Shown here in pieces: positions 55,585 through 63,907 of a DNA stretch of 64,000 nucleotides; the stretch's first letter is position 1; each line of letters opens with the position of its first letter. Location of the stretch: positions 3,100,001 to 3,164,000 of the forward strand of contig NZ_CP196822.1 in assembly GCF_051912485.1 (NCBI RefSeq), in the 5' to 3' direction. The translations under genes and the position numbers were made by a program. Under the pieces are notes generated by a model. It searched no databases. It worked only from the letters and a program-made list of their open reading frames with translations, and was not told the DNA's origin. The stretch comes from Nitrobacter sp051912485 (GTDB lineage Bacteria > Pseudomonadota > Alphaproteobacteria > Rhizobiales > Xanthobacteraceae).

Positions 55585-56019
55585 ATGGCTAGAGAACTAG
55601 TCGCTCATAATCATCCGGCGAACGAGACCTACACTCAGCTTCACTCCGCCATCCCCAAGATAGCAGCCGGCTTCGTTACCTGGTTCGTGCTGATGGCATG
55701 GCTCTTTTTTGACAGGCAGAGCCTCGTCGCACTTCCGCTGGCCTTCATCACCGTGCTGTTTCTGGTGGCTGGCCTGTGTTTCAGCGCGTCGTTTCTGGTG
55801 TGGTACAGACATCAGCCAGACTACGACAGGCATCCGAACGAGGTCCCGTTCCGGGATTGGATCACGGGTAAATTTGCGGTTTGGGGCAGCCAGCAGAGCG
55901 CCGGACAAGCGGCGACCGAGATATTGCTGCCGATGGCGGCTGCCGCCTTTGGAATCACGGCGATGGGAACGATCTACGTGATATCCAGCAGCATGATCGG
56001 CTCCGGCATCGTTAGCTAA
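55585..56019 (+). CDS. Inner-membrane protein of unknown function
   Basis: A 144-residue protein with three hydrophobic helices: about 31-48 (AAGFVTWFVLMAWLFF), 55-77 (VALPLAFITVLFLVAGLCFSA) and 112-140 (EILLPMAAAAFGITAMGTIYV). A charged hydrophilic loop between helices 2 and 3 carries WYRHQPDYDRHPNEVPFRDW. I do not recognise the family. AAGG about 9 bases upstream and the residue pattern favour ATG 55585 over the in-frame start at 55558. It is the only plus-strand gene within the obgE-to-rppH block. Confidence 0.72.
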   Translation: MARELVAHNHPANETYTQLHSAIPKIAAGFVTWFVLMAWLFFDRQSLVALPLAFITVLFLVAGLCFSASFLVWYRHQPDYDRHPNEVPFRDWITGKFAVWGSQQSAGQAATEILLPMAAAAFGITAMGTIYVISSSMIGSGIVS

Positions 56020-56056
56020 TGCGTTTTCCACTTAGCCAAAAAATGTTTTAGGACTC

Positions 56057-56090
56057 GTCATGGCCCGGCATAAGCCGGGCTTGACGATTC
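56057..56090. repeat. GC-rich hairpin, fragment of a dispersed repeat or terminator
   Basis: GTCATGGCCCGGCATAAGCCGGGCTTGACGA contains GCCCGGC and GCCGGGC arms around ATAA, between the convergent membrane-protein gene and proB. CCGGGCTTGAC is shared with the element at 46076-46158. There is no T-tract on either side. Confidence 0.6.
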
Positions 56091-56109
56091 GATCGAACCT
56101 GAACCACCA

Positions 56110-57249
56110 CTAGCCAGCTTCGCCGCGCGGTCCGCCGACTACGAGATCGTCACGGTGGATCATTTCGGCCCGGCCGCTGATGCCGAGAATCCGCGCCGCA
56201 TCGGAGGATGAGCGTCCCTTGATCTTCTCGGCGTCGTCGGCGTCGTAGGCGACGAGGCCGCGGCCGATCTCATGCGTATTGGGACCGCGCACGATGACGG
56301 CATCGCCTCGCGCGAATTGCCCATCGACCCGGATCACGCCGGCCGGCAGCAGGCTTTTGCCGGCGCGCAGCGCCGCCACCGCGCCGGCATCGATGGTCAG
56401 CGTGCCTTTCGGCTCCAGCGAGCCGGCAATCCAGCGTTTGCGCGCCGTGACCGGATTCGCCGGCGTCAGAAACCAGGTGCAGCGTCCACCGTCTATGATG
56501 GCCTGCAGCGGATGATCGATCTTGCCGGAGGCGATCAGCATATGCGTGCCCGATGTGGTCGCAATCTTCGCCGCCTCGATCTTGGTCTGCATGCCGCCAC
56601 GTGACAATTCGGAGGCGGCGCTGCCCGCCATCGCCTCGATATCGGCGGTGACGCGCTTCACCACCGGAATCAGTTTCGCATCCGGATTGAGATGGGGCGG
56701 CGCATCGTAAAGACCGTCGATATCCGACAGCAGGATCAGCAGATCGGCGCTCGCCATGGTGGCGACGCGCGCGGCGAGACGATCATTGTCGCCATAGCGG
56801 ATTTCGTTGGTGGCGACCGTGTCGTTCTCGTTGATGATGGGGACGGCGCGCCATTCGAGCAGTTTCGCGATGGTCGAACGCGCATTGAGATAGCGGCGGC
56901 GTTCTTCCGTGTCCTGCAAGGTCACCAGAACCTGCCCCGCGCCGATGCCGTGATCGCCCAGCACCTTCGACCAGATCCGCGCCAGCGCGATCTGCCCGAC
57001 GGCTGCGGCAGCCTGACTTTCTTCCAGCTTCAACGGGCCGCGCGGCAGCTTCAGTCTGCTGCGGCCGAGCGCGACCGAGCCGGACGAGACGATCAGCACG
57101 TCGCGTCCCTCGCCATGAAGCCCGGCGATATCAGCGGCCAGCGCCGACAGCCACGCCGCGCGCGCCTCGCCGGCCTCGGAGTCGATCAGCAGCGATGAGC
57201 CGACCTTGACGACGATGCGGCGGAATTTCTTGAGTTGCAGGCTGGTCAT
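56110..57249 (-). CDS. proB: Glutamate 5-kinase with PUA domain
   Basis: First, feedback-inhibited step of proline synthesis. The 379-residue protein has an amino-acid-kinase domain (RRIVVKVGSSLLIDSE at the start, NENDTVATNEIRYGDND in the middle, SRGGMQTKIEAAKIA near 220) and a C-terminal PUA domain (about 277-379, KGTLTIDAGAVAALRAGKSLLPAGV). A 13-bp perfect hairpin (57276-57304) lies just upstream, between it and obgE. Confidence 0.97.
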   Translation of the reverse strand: MTSLQLKKFRRIVVKVGSSLLIDSEAGEARAAWLSALAADIAGLHGEGRDVLIVSSGSVALGRSRLKLPRGPLKLEESQAAAAVGQIALARIWSKVLGDHGIGAGQVLVTLQDTEERRRYLNARSTIAKLLEWRAVPIINENDTVATNEIRYGDNDRLAARVATMASADLLILLSDIDGLYDAPPHLNPDAKLIPVVKRVTADIEAMAGSAASELSRGGMQTKIEAAKIATTSGTHMLIASGKIDHPLQAIIDGGRCTWFLTPANPVTARKRWIAGSLEPKGTLTIDAGAVAALRAGKSLLPAGVIRVDGQFARGDAVIVRGPNTHEIGRGLVAYDADDAEKIKGRSSSDAARILGISGRAEMIHRDDLVVGGPRGEAG

Positions 57250-57275
57250 GGCGGTCAGCGGTCAATCGAAACGAA

Positions 57276-57304
57276 GCGCCGCTTTCATCACATGAAAGCG
57301 GCGC
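57276..57304 (-). terminator. Strong hairpin between obgE and proB
   Basis: GCGCCGCTTTCAT (57276-57288) and ATGAAAGCGGCGC (57292-57304) are perfect 13-bp arms with a 3-base loop. On the minus strand it is followed by TTCGTTTCGATT. It could end the obgE transcript or act in the proB leader; it begins about 27 bases before the proB ATG. Confidence 0.7.
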
Positions 57305-57377
57305 CTTGGAAAGCGGAATGCCGGTCCGGATCGCGGCTCTATGGCAATGCCGGTTTAGCGCCTGAGCGCGGCAACGC

Positions 57378-58454
57378 CTAAGGCGACCACGGCTTGGCCC
57401 GCGCCACCGGCGTTTCGATCGTCGGCCCAGCCGAACCTTCAGCGCCCCTCGCCTTGTCCGACACCGGCGCCTCGCCGATCACGGCGACAAGGGCCCGCAA
57501 CGCCTCCAGCACACCCTTGCCCGTGATGCCCGACAGCAGCAGCGGCGTTTTCTTCGCCGCGCGCTTGAGGCGATCGCGCTGCTTCTTCAAGTCCTCGGCT
57601 GAAATCGCGTCAATCTTGTTGAGCGCGACGATCTCGATTTTCTCCGCGAGCGTTCCGGCATAGGCTTCCAGTTCGCCGCGCACGGTCTTGTAGGCGCGGC
57701 CCGCATGCTCGCAGGTGGCGTCGACCAGATGCAGCAGCACGCGGCAGCGCTCGACATGGCCGAGAAAGCGATCGCCGAGCCCCGCACCCTCATGGGCGCC
57801 CTCGATCAGCCCCGGAATATCCGCCAGCACGAATTCGCGATCCTGCACATTCACGACGCCGAGTTGCGGGTGCAGCGTGGTGAACGGATAGTCCGCGATC
57901 TTAGGCTTCGCCGCACTGACCTTTGACAGAAACGTCGACTTGCCGGCGTTGGGCAGGCCGACCAGGCCGGCATCCGCGATCAGCTTCAGCCGCAGCCAGA
58001 TCCAGCGTTCCTCCCCCAGCTGGCCGGGATTGGCGTTGCGCGGCGCGCGGTTGGTGGACGACTTGAAGTGCGCGTTGCCGAACCCGCCATTGCCGCCTTC
58101 GGCCAGCACGAAGCGTTCGCCGACCGTGGTGAAATCATGGATCAGGGTTTCGCGATCCTCGTCGATAATCTGAGTGCCGAGCGGCACCTTAAGCACGATG
58201 GCCTTGCCGTTGGCGCCGTGACGATCCGAGCCCATGCCGTTGGTGCCCTTGGGCGCCTTGAAATGCTGTTGGTAGCGATAGTCGATCAGTGTGTTGAGGC
58301 CGTCGGCGACCTCGACGATAACGTCGCCACCGCGTCCGCCATTGCCGCCGGAGGGGCCGCCGAACTCAATGAACTTCTCGCGGCGGAACGCCACGCAGCC
58401 GTTGCCGCCGTCGCCGGAGCGGATATAGACCTTGGCTTCATCGAGGAATTTCAT
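57378..58454 (-). CDS. obgE: Obg GTPase
   Basis: Ribosome-associated GTPase involved in 50S assembly and stress signalling. The 358-residue protein has the glycine-rich Obg fold (1-158: SGDGGNGCVAFRREKF, GGPSGGNGGRGGDV), then the G domain with G1 GLPNAGKST (166-174), DIPGLIEGAHEGAGLG (G3) and NKID (G4). There is no C-terminal OCT domain, the normal gram-negative form. ATG 58454 gives MKFLDEAKVYI; the frame is open 22 codons further. Confidence 0.97.
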   Translation of the reverse strand: MKFLDEAKVYIRSGDGGNGCVAFRREKFIEFGGPSGGNGGRGGDVIVEVADGLNTLIDYRYQQHFKAPKGTNGMGSDRHGANGKAIVLKVPLGTQIIDEDRETLIHDFTTVGERFVLAEGGNGGFGNAHFKSSTNRAPRNANPGQLGEERWIWLRLKLIADAGLVGLPNAGKSTFLSKVSAAKPKIADYPFTTLHPQLGVVNVQDREFVLADIPGLIEGAHEGAGLGDRFLGHVERCRVLLHLVDATCEHAGRAYKTVRGELEAYAGTLAEKIEIVALNKIDAISAEDLKKQRDRLKRAAKKTPLLLSGITGKGVLEALRALVAVIGEAPVSDKARGAEGSAGPTIETPVARAKPWSP

Positions 58455-58564
58455 GGTGGATAGGTAGGGTACGCGCGCCCGCGAGGCAACCGTCAAGCTC
58501 CAGGGGTGCGATTCCGACATTCCGCATCGCGTTTCACTGGCGGTCCAGCGAAACGCGGCCGTTT

Positions 58565-60265
58565 TCAGGACTTCGAGAGACTGACTTGCGGCCTGACGCC
58601 GATATTCCCCACGCCTGCCACATCAATCGCACCGCGTTCGACCAGGGTGCGGTGGAAACGGCGCTTGCGCTCCGACGAGCACGCGAAGTAGGACTCGCCG
58701 CATTGATCGAGCAGGCTCGCGCGCGTGGCAAAAACCTCGTCCAGCGGCAGACCCGCCTGAAGCAAGGCAACGGTTCCGAGAAAAGCGATGTCGAGCGCGC
58801 GGCCCCGCCCGGCGACAAGTCCGTCGGCGGCGCCGTTCAGCGCTTCGATGGCGTAGAAGGTGCGGAACTGACGGCGCGCGTCGGGAGCCAGTCTGCATTT
58901 CGCCTCGATCCTTCGCGTCATGACGGGCTGATGATCGCCATAGTGAACGACCAGCATCGGCCGATCGGGAAAACGCGCAGCGAGGTTGGCCTTAAGCCTG
59001 CTCCAGGTCGCGGCGGTCTCCGCAAGCCGCGCGTAGTATTCCGCGTAATCCGGATCGGGGTTGCTGGCGTAGGCAAACGCCCGCTCGCTCTCAAAATGTC
59101 CGGGCGCGACCAGCCGCCGGCTATGCGGGCCATGATTGAAATTGGTCAGTGCGTAGAGAAATCGCGGCGAGGGATCTTCGGCGATGCGCCGGATGTGCGC
59201 TTCAATGGCGGCGTCCAGAAATAAGGCATCGGAATTGGTTGTCTCGAACCTGTTGGCATCGAAGGGCGGCGGAAAGTCATCGGCAAACATACGATCGCCG
59301 ATTCCGATCGCCCGGTAGAACGCATCGTAGTTGAGAAAGTCGCGGCGGCAGCTTGACGTCAGCATCGTCCTGTAGCCCAGCGATGTGAGCCAGTTGGGCA
59401 GACTGTGATGAAAGCGGCCGGCGCCTCGCTTGAATAGATAATATGCGCTGGAACCGAAGCTCGCGCTGGAGAGGCCCGTCAGCAGGCTGAATTCGGACTG
59501 CCACGATCCGCCGCCGAATATATCGACGTTGAGACTTCCATAGCAGCCATGCGCCGGGGACAGAAAGGCCGCGACACCTGGTTCGACCGGCAGCCCGTAA
59601 GTCCGCGGATCGAAAATCGATTCATGCTGGATGACGATGATGTCGGGATAAATCAGGGTACGCGCGGGAACCGCCGGCATCAGCGGCAACCGCTCGCTAG
59701 CGATATCGCAGAGCGCCAAACCGCCGGATTGCCGCCAGGACCTTGGATCGAGCAAGGAGGCGATGAGGGCCGAAAGGAAACAGCGGCGCTGTGCGGCGAT
59801 GGGCTGGAAAACAACCGCGCCACCGCCCACCCGGTAGGCCGCGACGAGACCGGCCAGCGCCGCGATGAAAATAGCGATCCGCCATTCGAATGAAACCGGC
59901 GAGCCCTGCACAAAGAGCAGCGTAGCGATACCCGCACCTGCCAGCGCGACGCCACCGGCGACGACCGCCGCCACCGCCAGTGGATACTGCACCACAAAGA
60001 ACGGCACGGTGCCCGCGAACGCCAGCGGCAAATCCGTCACGATCAGTTTCAGCCCGCTGTGCTTGTACTTGACGACCGATGCGCCCGATACGGCGGCCGC
60101 CAGCATCGACGCCAGCAGGATGGCTCGTCCGACATCGTCGACGGCGAACAGCAGGAGCGCGGCGCTGAAGCACAGTCCGGCAACCGCCAGCCCAAGATGC
60201 GCAACGCTGCGCTCCGCCAATGAGACGACGGCAATTGCGAACGCGAGGATCAGGACCAGGGTCAT
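58565..60265 (-). CDS. LTA-synthase-like membrane phosphotransferase/sulfatase-superfamily protein
   Basis: A 566-residue protein with an N-terminal membrane domain of about five helices (residues 1-160) and a C-terminal alkaline-phosphatase-superfamily domain. Metal-binding and catalytic motifs can be placed: IIVIQHESIFDP, then GGGSWQSEFSLLTGL, where the nucleophile position is Ser rather than the common Thr, NFNHGPHSRR, and the late VHYGDHQPVM. Relatives transfer phosphoglycerol or phosphoethanolamine to envelope glycans. The substrate is unknown. ATG 60265 starts the first helix (MTLVLILAFAIAV); the frame opens at 60331. Confidence 0.82.
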   Translation of the reverse strand: MTLVLILAFAIAVVSLAERSVAHLGLAVAGLCFSAALLLFAVDDVGRAILLASMLAAAVSGASVVKYKHSGLKLIVTDLPLAFAGTVPFFVVQYPLAVAAVVAGGVALAGAGIATLLFVQGSPVSFEWRIAIFIAALAGLVAAYRVGGGAVVFQPIAAQRRCFLSALIASLLDPRSWRQSGGLALCDIASERLPLMPAVPARTLIYPDIIVIQHESIFDPRTYGLPVEPGVAAFLSPAHGCYGSLNVDIFGGGSWQSEFSLLTGLSSASFGSSAYYLFKRGAGRFHHSLPNWLTSLGYRTMLTSSCRRDFLNYDAFYRAIGIGDRMFADDFPPPFDANRFETTNSDALFLDAAIEAHIRRIAEDPSPRFLYALTNFNHGPHSRRLVAPGHFESERAFAYASNPDPDYAEYYARLAETAATWSRLKANLAARFPDRPMLVVHYGDHQPVMTRRIEAKCRLAPDARRQFRTFYAIEALNGAADGLVAGRGRALDIAFLGTVALLQAGLPLDEVFATRASLLDQCGESYFACSSERKRRFHRTLVERGAIDVAGVGNIGVRPQVSLSKS

Positions 60266-60405
60266 TTGACTTCGACGCCGCGGAACAGACTGCAACGTTA
60301 TACCATCGGACCCGACGGGGACAGCCGTCAACTTGCGGATGATTGCAACCGGCGTGCCATCGGGAATTTCGGATGTCCTTTAGGACCAGTTCCGGACAGG
60401 TTGCG

Positions 60406-60514
60406 CACCCTCTCTTATGGGGAGACGGTTGGGGTGAGAGGTTAACCTCGATGCTTCACCCCTCAGCCGACCGTCAAGGCTGCGTTTCATCGACCTCTCC
60501 CCGGCGGGGAGAGG
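60406..60514. repeat. GC-rich palindromic repeat region
   Basis: CCTCTCCCCGGCGGGGAGAGG (60494-60514) is a near-perfect palindrome, and GAGGTTAACCTC (60438-60449) is a perfect 12-bp one. CACCCTCTCTTATGGGGAGACGGTTGGGGTGAGAGG resembles the ends of the 43122 element. It occupies the gap between the LTA-synthase-like gene and the GNAT gene and may serve as terminator for the GNAT transcript. Confidence 0.65.
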
Positions 60515-60538
60515 TGAAACTCCTGGCGCCGCGCAAAG

Positions 60539-61141
60539 TTACCGTTCGCGGCGCGCGGCGTTGCTCCAGTTCTTCAGCGACGACCAAACGCCGCGCGTGA
60601 GACGAAAGCGATCGACCGGCGTCGATGATCCCAGTGCCCTGAAGCGACGCAACTCGACGCCGCTCCACTGGAAGCCGCATTTCTCCAGCACGTTGCGTGA
60701 CGCCGGATTGACAACGCGGGCGCCGGAGATCATCCGGTCGATTGCGAATGTTTCGAAGGTGTAGTCGATCACCGCGCGCGCCGCCTCGGTGGCGAAACCC
60801 CGCCCCCAGCAATCGACACCGATCCAATAGCCAAGTTCGGGCGCATCCGGCTCGCTCCAGTCAACGCCGGCTACCCCGACCGGCGCATGATTGTGCTCGA
60901 TCAGAAACACGGTCTCGCTGCTGTCGCCGGCGACGGCTTCGACGAAACGAACCGCGTCATCCTGCGTATAGGGGTGCGGCAGGCGACGCGTCATCTCCGC
61001 GATACGGCGATCGTTAGCGAGAGCGGCAATGGCCTTGACGTCGGCGAGCGTCGGCTTGCGCAGGCTCAGACGCTCGGTCTCGAGGACGAACGGCCGCGTC
61101 TCGCGCAGCGCGAGAGTCGGAGTCGGAATGTCCTGCAGCAT
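60539..61141 (-). CDS. GNAT-family N-acetyltransferase (RimJ/RimL type)
   Basis: A 200-residue acetyltransferase. LETERLSLRKPTLADVKAIAALAND is the usual RimJ/RimL start. The acetyl-CoA-binding strand/loop is ELGYWIGVDCWGRGFATEAARAVIDY, followed by SGARVVNPASRNVLEKCGF, the conserved Asn-containing B motif. Substrates of this subfamily range from ribosomal proteins to antibiotics and cannot be told from sequence. GGAG seven bases before ATG 61141 supports the start. It is downstream of rplU-rpmA. Confidence 0.9.
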   Translation of the reverse strand: MLQDIPTPTLALRETRPFVLETERLSLRKPTLADVKAIAALANDRRIAEMTRRLPHPYTQDDAVRFVEAVAGDSSETVFLIEHNHAPVGVAGVDWSEPDAPELGYWIGVDCWGRGFATEAARAVIDYTFETFAIDRMISGARVVNPASRNVLEKCGFQWSGVELRRFRALGSSTPVDRFRLTRGVWSSLKNWSNAARRER

Positions 61142-61196
61142 GGTCGGGCTCCGTGTTGCGAACGCAGGTCCAGATGCAAACGCAAAAACTAAGAAA

Positions 61197-61263
61197 GGGA
61201 GGCCGGTTTCCCGCCTCCCCCTTGGAGCCCTTGATGCTCCGCCGGTTCAACAGGGACCGGCGG
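61197..61263 (-). terminator. Double hairpin terminator after rpmA
   Basis: On the minus strand the first stem is CCGCCGGT/ACCGGCGG (61239-61246 with 61256-61263) and the second is GGGAGGC/GCCTCCC (61197-61203 with 61213-61219). The second is followed by TTTCTTAGTTTTTG. It starts about 20 bp beyond the rpmA stop, ending the rplU-rpmA transcript before the GNAT gene. Confidence 0.85.
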
Positions 61264-61282
61264 ACGCAATGTCATCCACCGT

Positions 61283-61555
61283 TTATTCGGCCGCGGCTTC
61301 CGTCATCGGGAGGACCGATATGAAAGTGCGGCCGCCGGCTTTCGCACGAAACGAAACGCGGCCTTCGACCTTGGCGAACAGCGTATGGTCCGTGCCCATG
61401 CCAACATTAAGGCCGGGATGCCAAGTGGTGCCGCGCTGGCGGGCGATGATGTTACCGGGAATCACGTGCTCGCCACCGAACGCCTTGATCCCAAGGCGTT
61501 TGCCGGCCGAATCTCGACCGTTACGCGAAGAACCGCCTGCTTTTTTGTGAGCCAT
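61283..61555 (-). CDS. rpmA: Ribosomal protein bL27
   Basis: Large-subunit protein whose N-terminal tail reaches the peptidyl-transferase centre. The 90-residue sequence begins MAHKKAGGSSRNGRDSAGKR and has GGEHVIPGNIIARQRGT, both diagnostic. There is no Firmicutes-type cleavable N-terminal extension. It lies downstream of rplU, separated by 85 bp that include a TCCGTGA/TCACGGA hairpin at 61593-61625. Confidence 0.99.
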   Translation of the reverse strand: MAHKKAGGSSRNGRDSAGKRLGIKAFGGEHVIPGNIIARQRGTTWHPGLNVGMGTDHTLFAKVEGRVSFRAKAGGRTFISVLPMTEAAAE

Positions 61556-61640
61556 CGCCCGTCTCCAGTCTCGTCCGTATCTCTAGATCATTTCCGTGAC
61601 AGAATCATTCACTTTTTCTCACGGATATTTTTAATCGCTC

Positions 61641-62162
61641 TTATTTCTCGCTCTTCGCCTTCTTGGCTGCAGGCTTCTTCGCCGCCGCCTTTTTCGCCGG
61701 AGCTTTCGTTGCTGGAGCCTTGGCAGCAGCGGCCTTCTTGGCCGGTGCTTTCTTCTTTGCCGCCTTCGGAGTGTCGCTCTCGTCGCCGTCGTCGGTCTTG
61801 GTCACCACGGGCTTTTCCCGCTTCGGGCGCGGACCGATGGTCGGGGCCTTGCCGTCAGCCAGAATCTCGGTGATGCGCAGCACCGTGATCTCGTCGCGAT
61901 AACCGCGCTTGCGTTTCGAATGCTTGCGGCGGCGCTTCTTGAACGCGATCACCTTGGGACCGCGCTTGTGCTGCAGCACTTCCGCCGCGACGGTGGCACC
62001 GGCCACCGTGGGCGCACCGAGCACCGGCGTGTCGCCGCCGAGCACCAGAACTTCACCAAGCTGCACGATCGTTCCGACATCGCCGGCGATCTTGCCAATC
62101 TCGAGCACATCATCCGGAACGACGCGGTATTGCCGGCCGCCGGTTTTGATGACTGCGAACAT
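61641..62162 (-). CDS. rplU: Ribosomal protein bL21 with Lys/Ala-rich C-terminal tail
   Basis: The first about 105 residues are a normal bL21: MFAVIKTGGRQYRVVPDDVLEI at the start, then KVIAFKKRRRKHSKRKRGYRD. Residues 111-173 are an extension absent from most bacteria. It is acidic at first (KTDDGDESD), then repeats of AKK, PAK and AAAK resembling histone H1 tails. GAAGGA lies about 9 bases before the ATG. The leader contains a stable hairpin (62187-62211). The rplU-rpmA order is universal; obgE, often next, lies about 3 kb away here. Confidence 0.98.
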   Translation of the reverse strand: MFAVIKTGGRQYRVVPDDVLEIGKIAGDVGTIVQLGEVLVLGGDTPVLGAPTVAGATVAAEVLQHKRGPKVIAFKKRRRKHSKRKRGYRDEITVLRITEILADGKAPTIGPRPKREKPVVTKTDDGDESDTPKAAKKKAPAKKAAAAKAPATKAPAKKAAAKKPAAKKAKSEK

Positions 62163-62557
62163 CGTTTTATTCCTTCGTGTTCGATCCCGGTCTCGGACAG
62201 GTCCGGACCGGCTTTTTGGTCAGTCGTTTAATCGCAGCATTTTCTAACGGCAAACCGGATGCCACTTTGCCTGAAAATGCTGAATGGGTTCAGTTCCGCG
62301 CTCTCGAGGGGAAACTGCCCGCCGTCCGCGCAAAAACAAGCGGCGCTGGGAAACCCCGCGCCGGTTGCGGGACTTATAGCCGCCCAAGACCGGGAGTCAA
62401 GGCAAGGGGCCCCAAAAACCGGCCAAATATCAGCAATTTCGGCGTTTTCAGCCGATTCGATCTGCGCAGCATCACAGCACCTCTCCACCATGAAACCAAT
62501 GGGTTCCCCCATAGTTGTTGCAGGCAAGACCACTCGGGCAAGGGGGCACCACACATC
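62163..62557. other. 395-bp divergent intergenic region with rplU leader hairpin
   Basis: Between rplU (minus) and the ROK-like gene (plus). CCGGTC-T-CGGAC and GTCCG-GACCGG (62187-62211) form an 11-bp stem about 25 bases from the rplU start, so it lies in the rplU leader. On the plus strand it is followed by CTTTTTG and would look like a terminator, but no plus-strand gene precedes it. The rest contains no credible gene; an upstream extension of the ROK frame (to 62177) has no protein-like features. Confidence 0.5.
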
Positions 62558-63679
62558 ATGGCGGAAGATACCCTGACGACGGCAGGCATCGGCAAGCACG
62601 GCGTTTTGCGGCTGCCGTCGGTGGACCTCGACAGCTACAATATCGAACTGAAGGACGACGATGGTTTCCTTGGCGACCGCGCCAGCAAGGGCGCGTTCCG
62701 CAAAATCCTAGACGGCTTGCGCAAGCCGCTGAAGGAAAACGGCGACGATCCGCTCGGCAACACCCCGTCCGAAGAGATCGGCAAGGGATCGCTCGACGAG
62801 GCACTGGTCGGTGACGACATCGAGGCCGCAGCGCTGGTGCATGGCGCCATTGAGGAATTTGCACAAGAACTCGCCTATGTGACGGGACGCTTCCTCAAGA
62901 CCAAGGCCTGGGCCGATACCGAATGCATCGTCGTCGGCGGCGGCTTTCGCAAAAGCCGGGTGGGCGAGATCGCGATCGCCCGCGCCGACCTGCGGCTGAA
63001 AAGCGAGGGCCACAAAATCCATCTGATCCCGATCCGCTTCGATCCCGACGAGGCCGGGCTGATCGGCTGCCTGCATCTTGCACCATCGTGGATCTTCGAG
63101 GCATTCGACAGCATTCTGGCGGTCGATATCGGCGGCACCAATATTCGCTGCGGGGTGGTCGAGACTCGCTGGAAGAAGGCCGCCGACCTCTCCAAAGCCG
63201 GGGTGTGGAAGTCCGAACTGTGGCGCCACGCCGACGACGAGCCGACCCGCGAGGGCGCGGTGAAGAAGCTCGCGAAGATGCTGAAGGACCTCATTTCGCA
63301 AGCGGAAAAGGAGGGACTGAAGCTCGCGCCGTTCATCGGCATTTCCTGTCCGGGTGTGATCGATGAGGACGGATCGATCGAAAAAGGCGCGCAGAATCTT
63401 CCCGGCAACTGGGAGAGCAGCAAGTTCAACCTGCCAAGGTCGCTGATCGAGGCCATTCCGGAGATCGGCGGTCACGACACCACCGTGCTGATGCACAATG
63501 ATGGCGTAGCGCAGGGCCTGAGCGAAATGCCCTACATGCAGGACGTCAGCCGCTGGGGCGTGCTGACCATAGGCACCGGCCTTGGCAACGCGCGGTTCAC
63601 CAATCGCAAGAAGGAAAACAAGAAAGAAAAGAAGTCCGACGACGGTAAAGACAAGAAGGACAGGAAAGCCAAGGACTGA
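62558..63679 (+). CDS. ROK-family kinase-like protein with circularly permuted domain order
   Basis: A 373-residue protein of the ROK (sugar kinase/repressor) superfamily. The phosphate-binding motif SILAVDIGGTNIRCGVVE, normally at the N-terminus, is at residues 185-202. The catalytic-Asp motif LMHNDGVAQGLSE (311-323) and VLTIGTGLGNARF (335-347) then end the fold. The part that normally follows, a helix plus ECIVVGGGFRKSRVGEIAI (122-140), comes first. The zinc motif of classical ROK proteins is absent. The C-terminus is a highly charged Lys tail (350-373). ATG 62558 follows AGGGGGC. Substrate unknown; regulation by the adjacent region is not evident. Confidence 0.82.
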   Translation: MAEDTLTTAGIGKHGVLRLPSVDLDSYNIELKDDDGFLGDRASKGAFRKILDGLRKPLKENGDDPLGNTPSEEIGKGSLDEALVGDDIEAAALVHGAIEEFAQELAYVTGRFLKTKAWADTECIVVGGGFRKSRVGEIAIARADLRLKSEGHKIHLIPIRFDPDEAGLIGCLHLAPSWIFEAFDSILAVDIGGTNIRCGVVETRWKKAADLSKAGVWKSELWRHADDEPTREGAVKKLAKMLKDLISQAEKEGLKLAPFIGISCPGVIDEDGSIEKGAQNLPGNWESSKFNLPRSLIEAIPEIGGHDTTVLMHNDGVAQGLSEMPYMQDVSRWGVLTIGTGLGNARFTNRKKENKKEKKSDDGKDKKDRKAKD

Positions 63680-63907
63680 CTGGCTGCCCGAGTCCTTGCC
63701 CCTGCACTATCGTCACCGCTGCGCCGACCCGCTTCATGACAAAGTAACCTTGATTGGTGAGGTTAAAACCAGGATCGCGTTGCCGCTTTCGCAAAGGCCG
63801 CTACGGTCGCGTAGTCGCGCAAGTGGTCCGCGAAGCCGCACTTCCGGCCACGATTTCAATGACGCGGCACGGGACCGCCGGTTATTATCGCGTCCGGCGG
63901 TCCCACC
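63680..63907. terminator. Intergenic region with convergent hairpin
   Basis: GGGACCGCCGG (63871-63881) and CCGGCGGTCCC (63894-63904) are perfect 11-bp arms with a 12-base AT-rich loop, three bases beyond the stop of the next, minus-strand frame. It is probably a terminator for that gene, possibly bidirectional. The rest of the region shows no gene. Confidence 0.6.

Noticed and set aside
62178..62215. Possible T-arm (GTTCGATCCCGG) of a tRNA near rplU
   Set aside because: No matching acceptor, anticodon or D arms can be built around it on either strand; the stem is better explained as an rplU leader hairpin.
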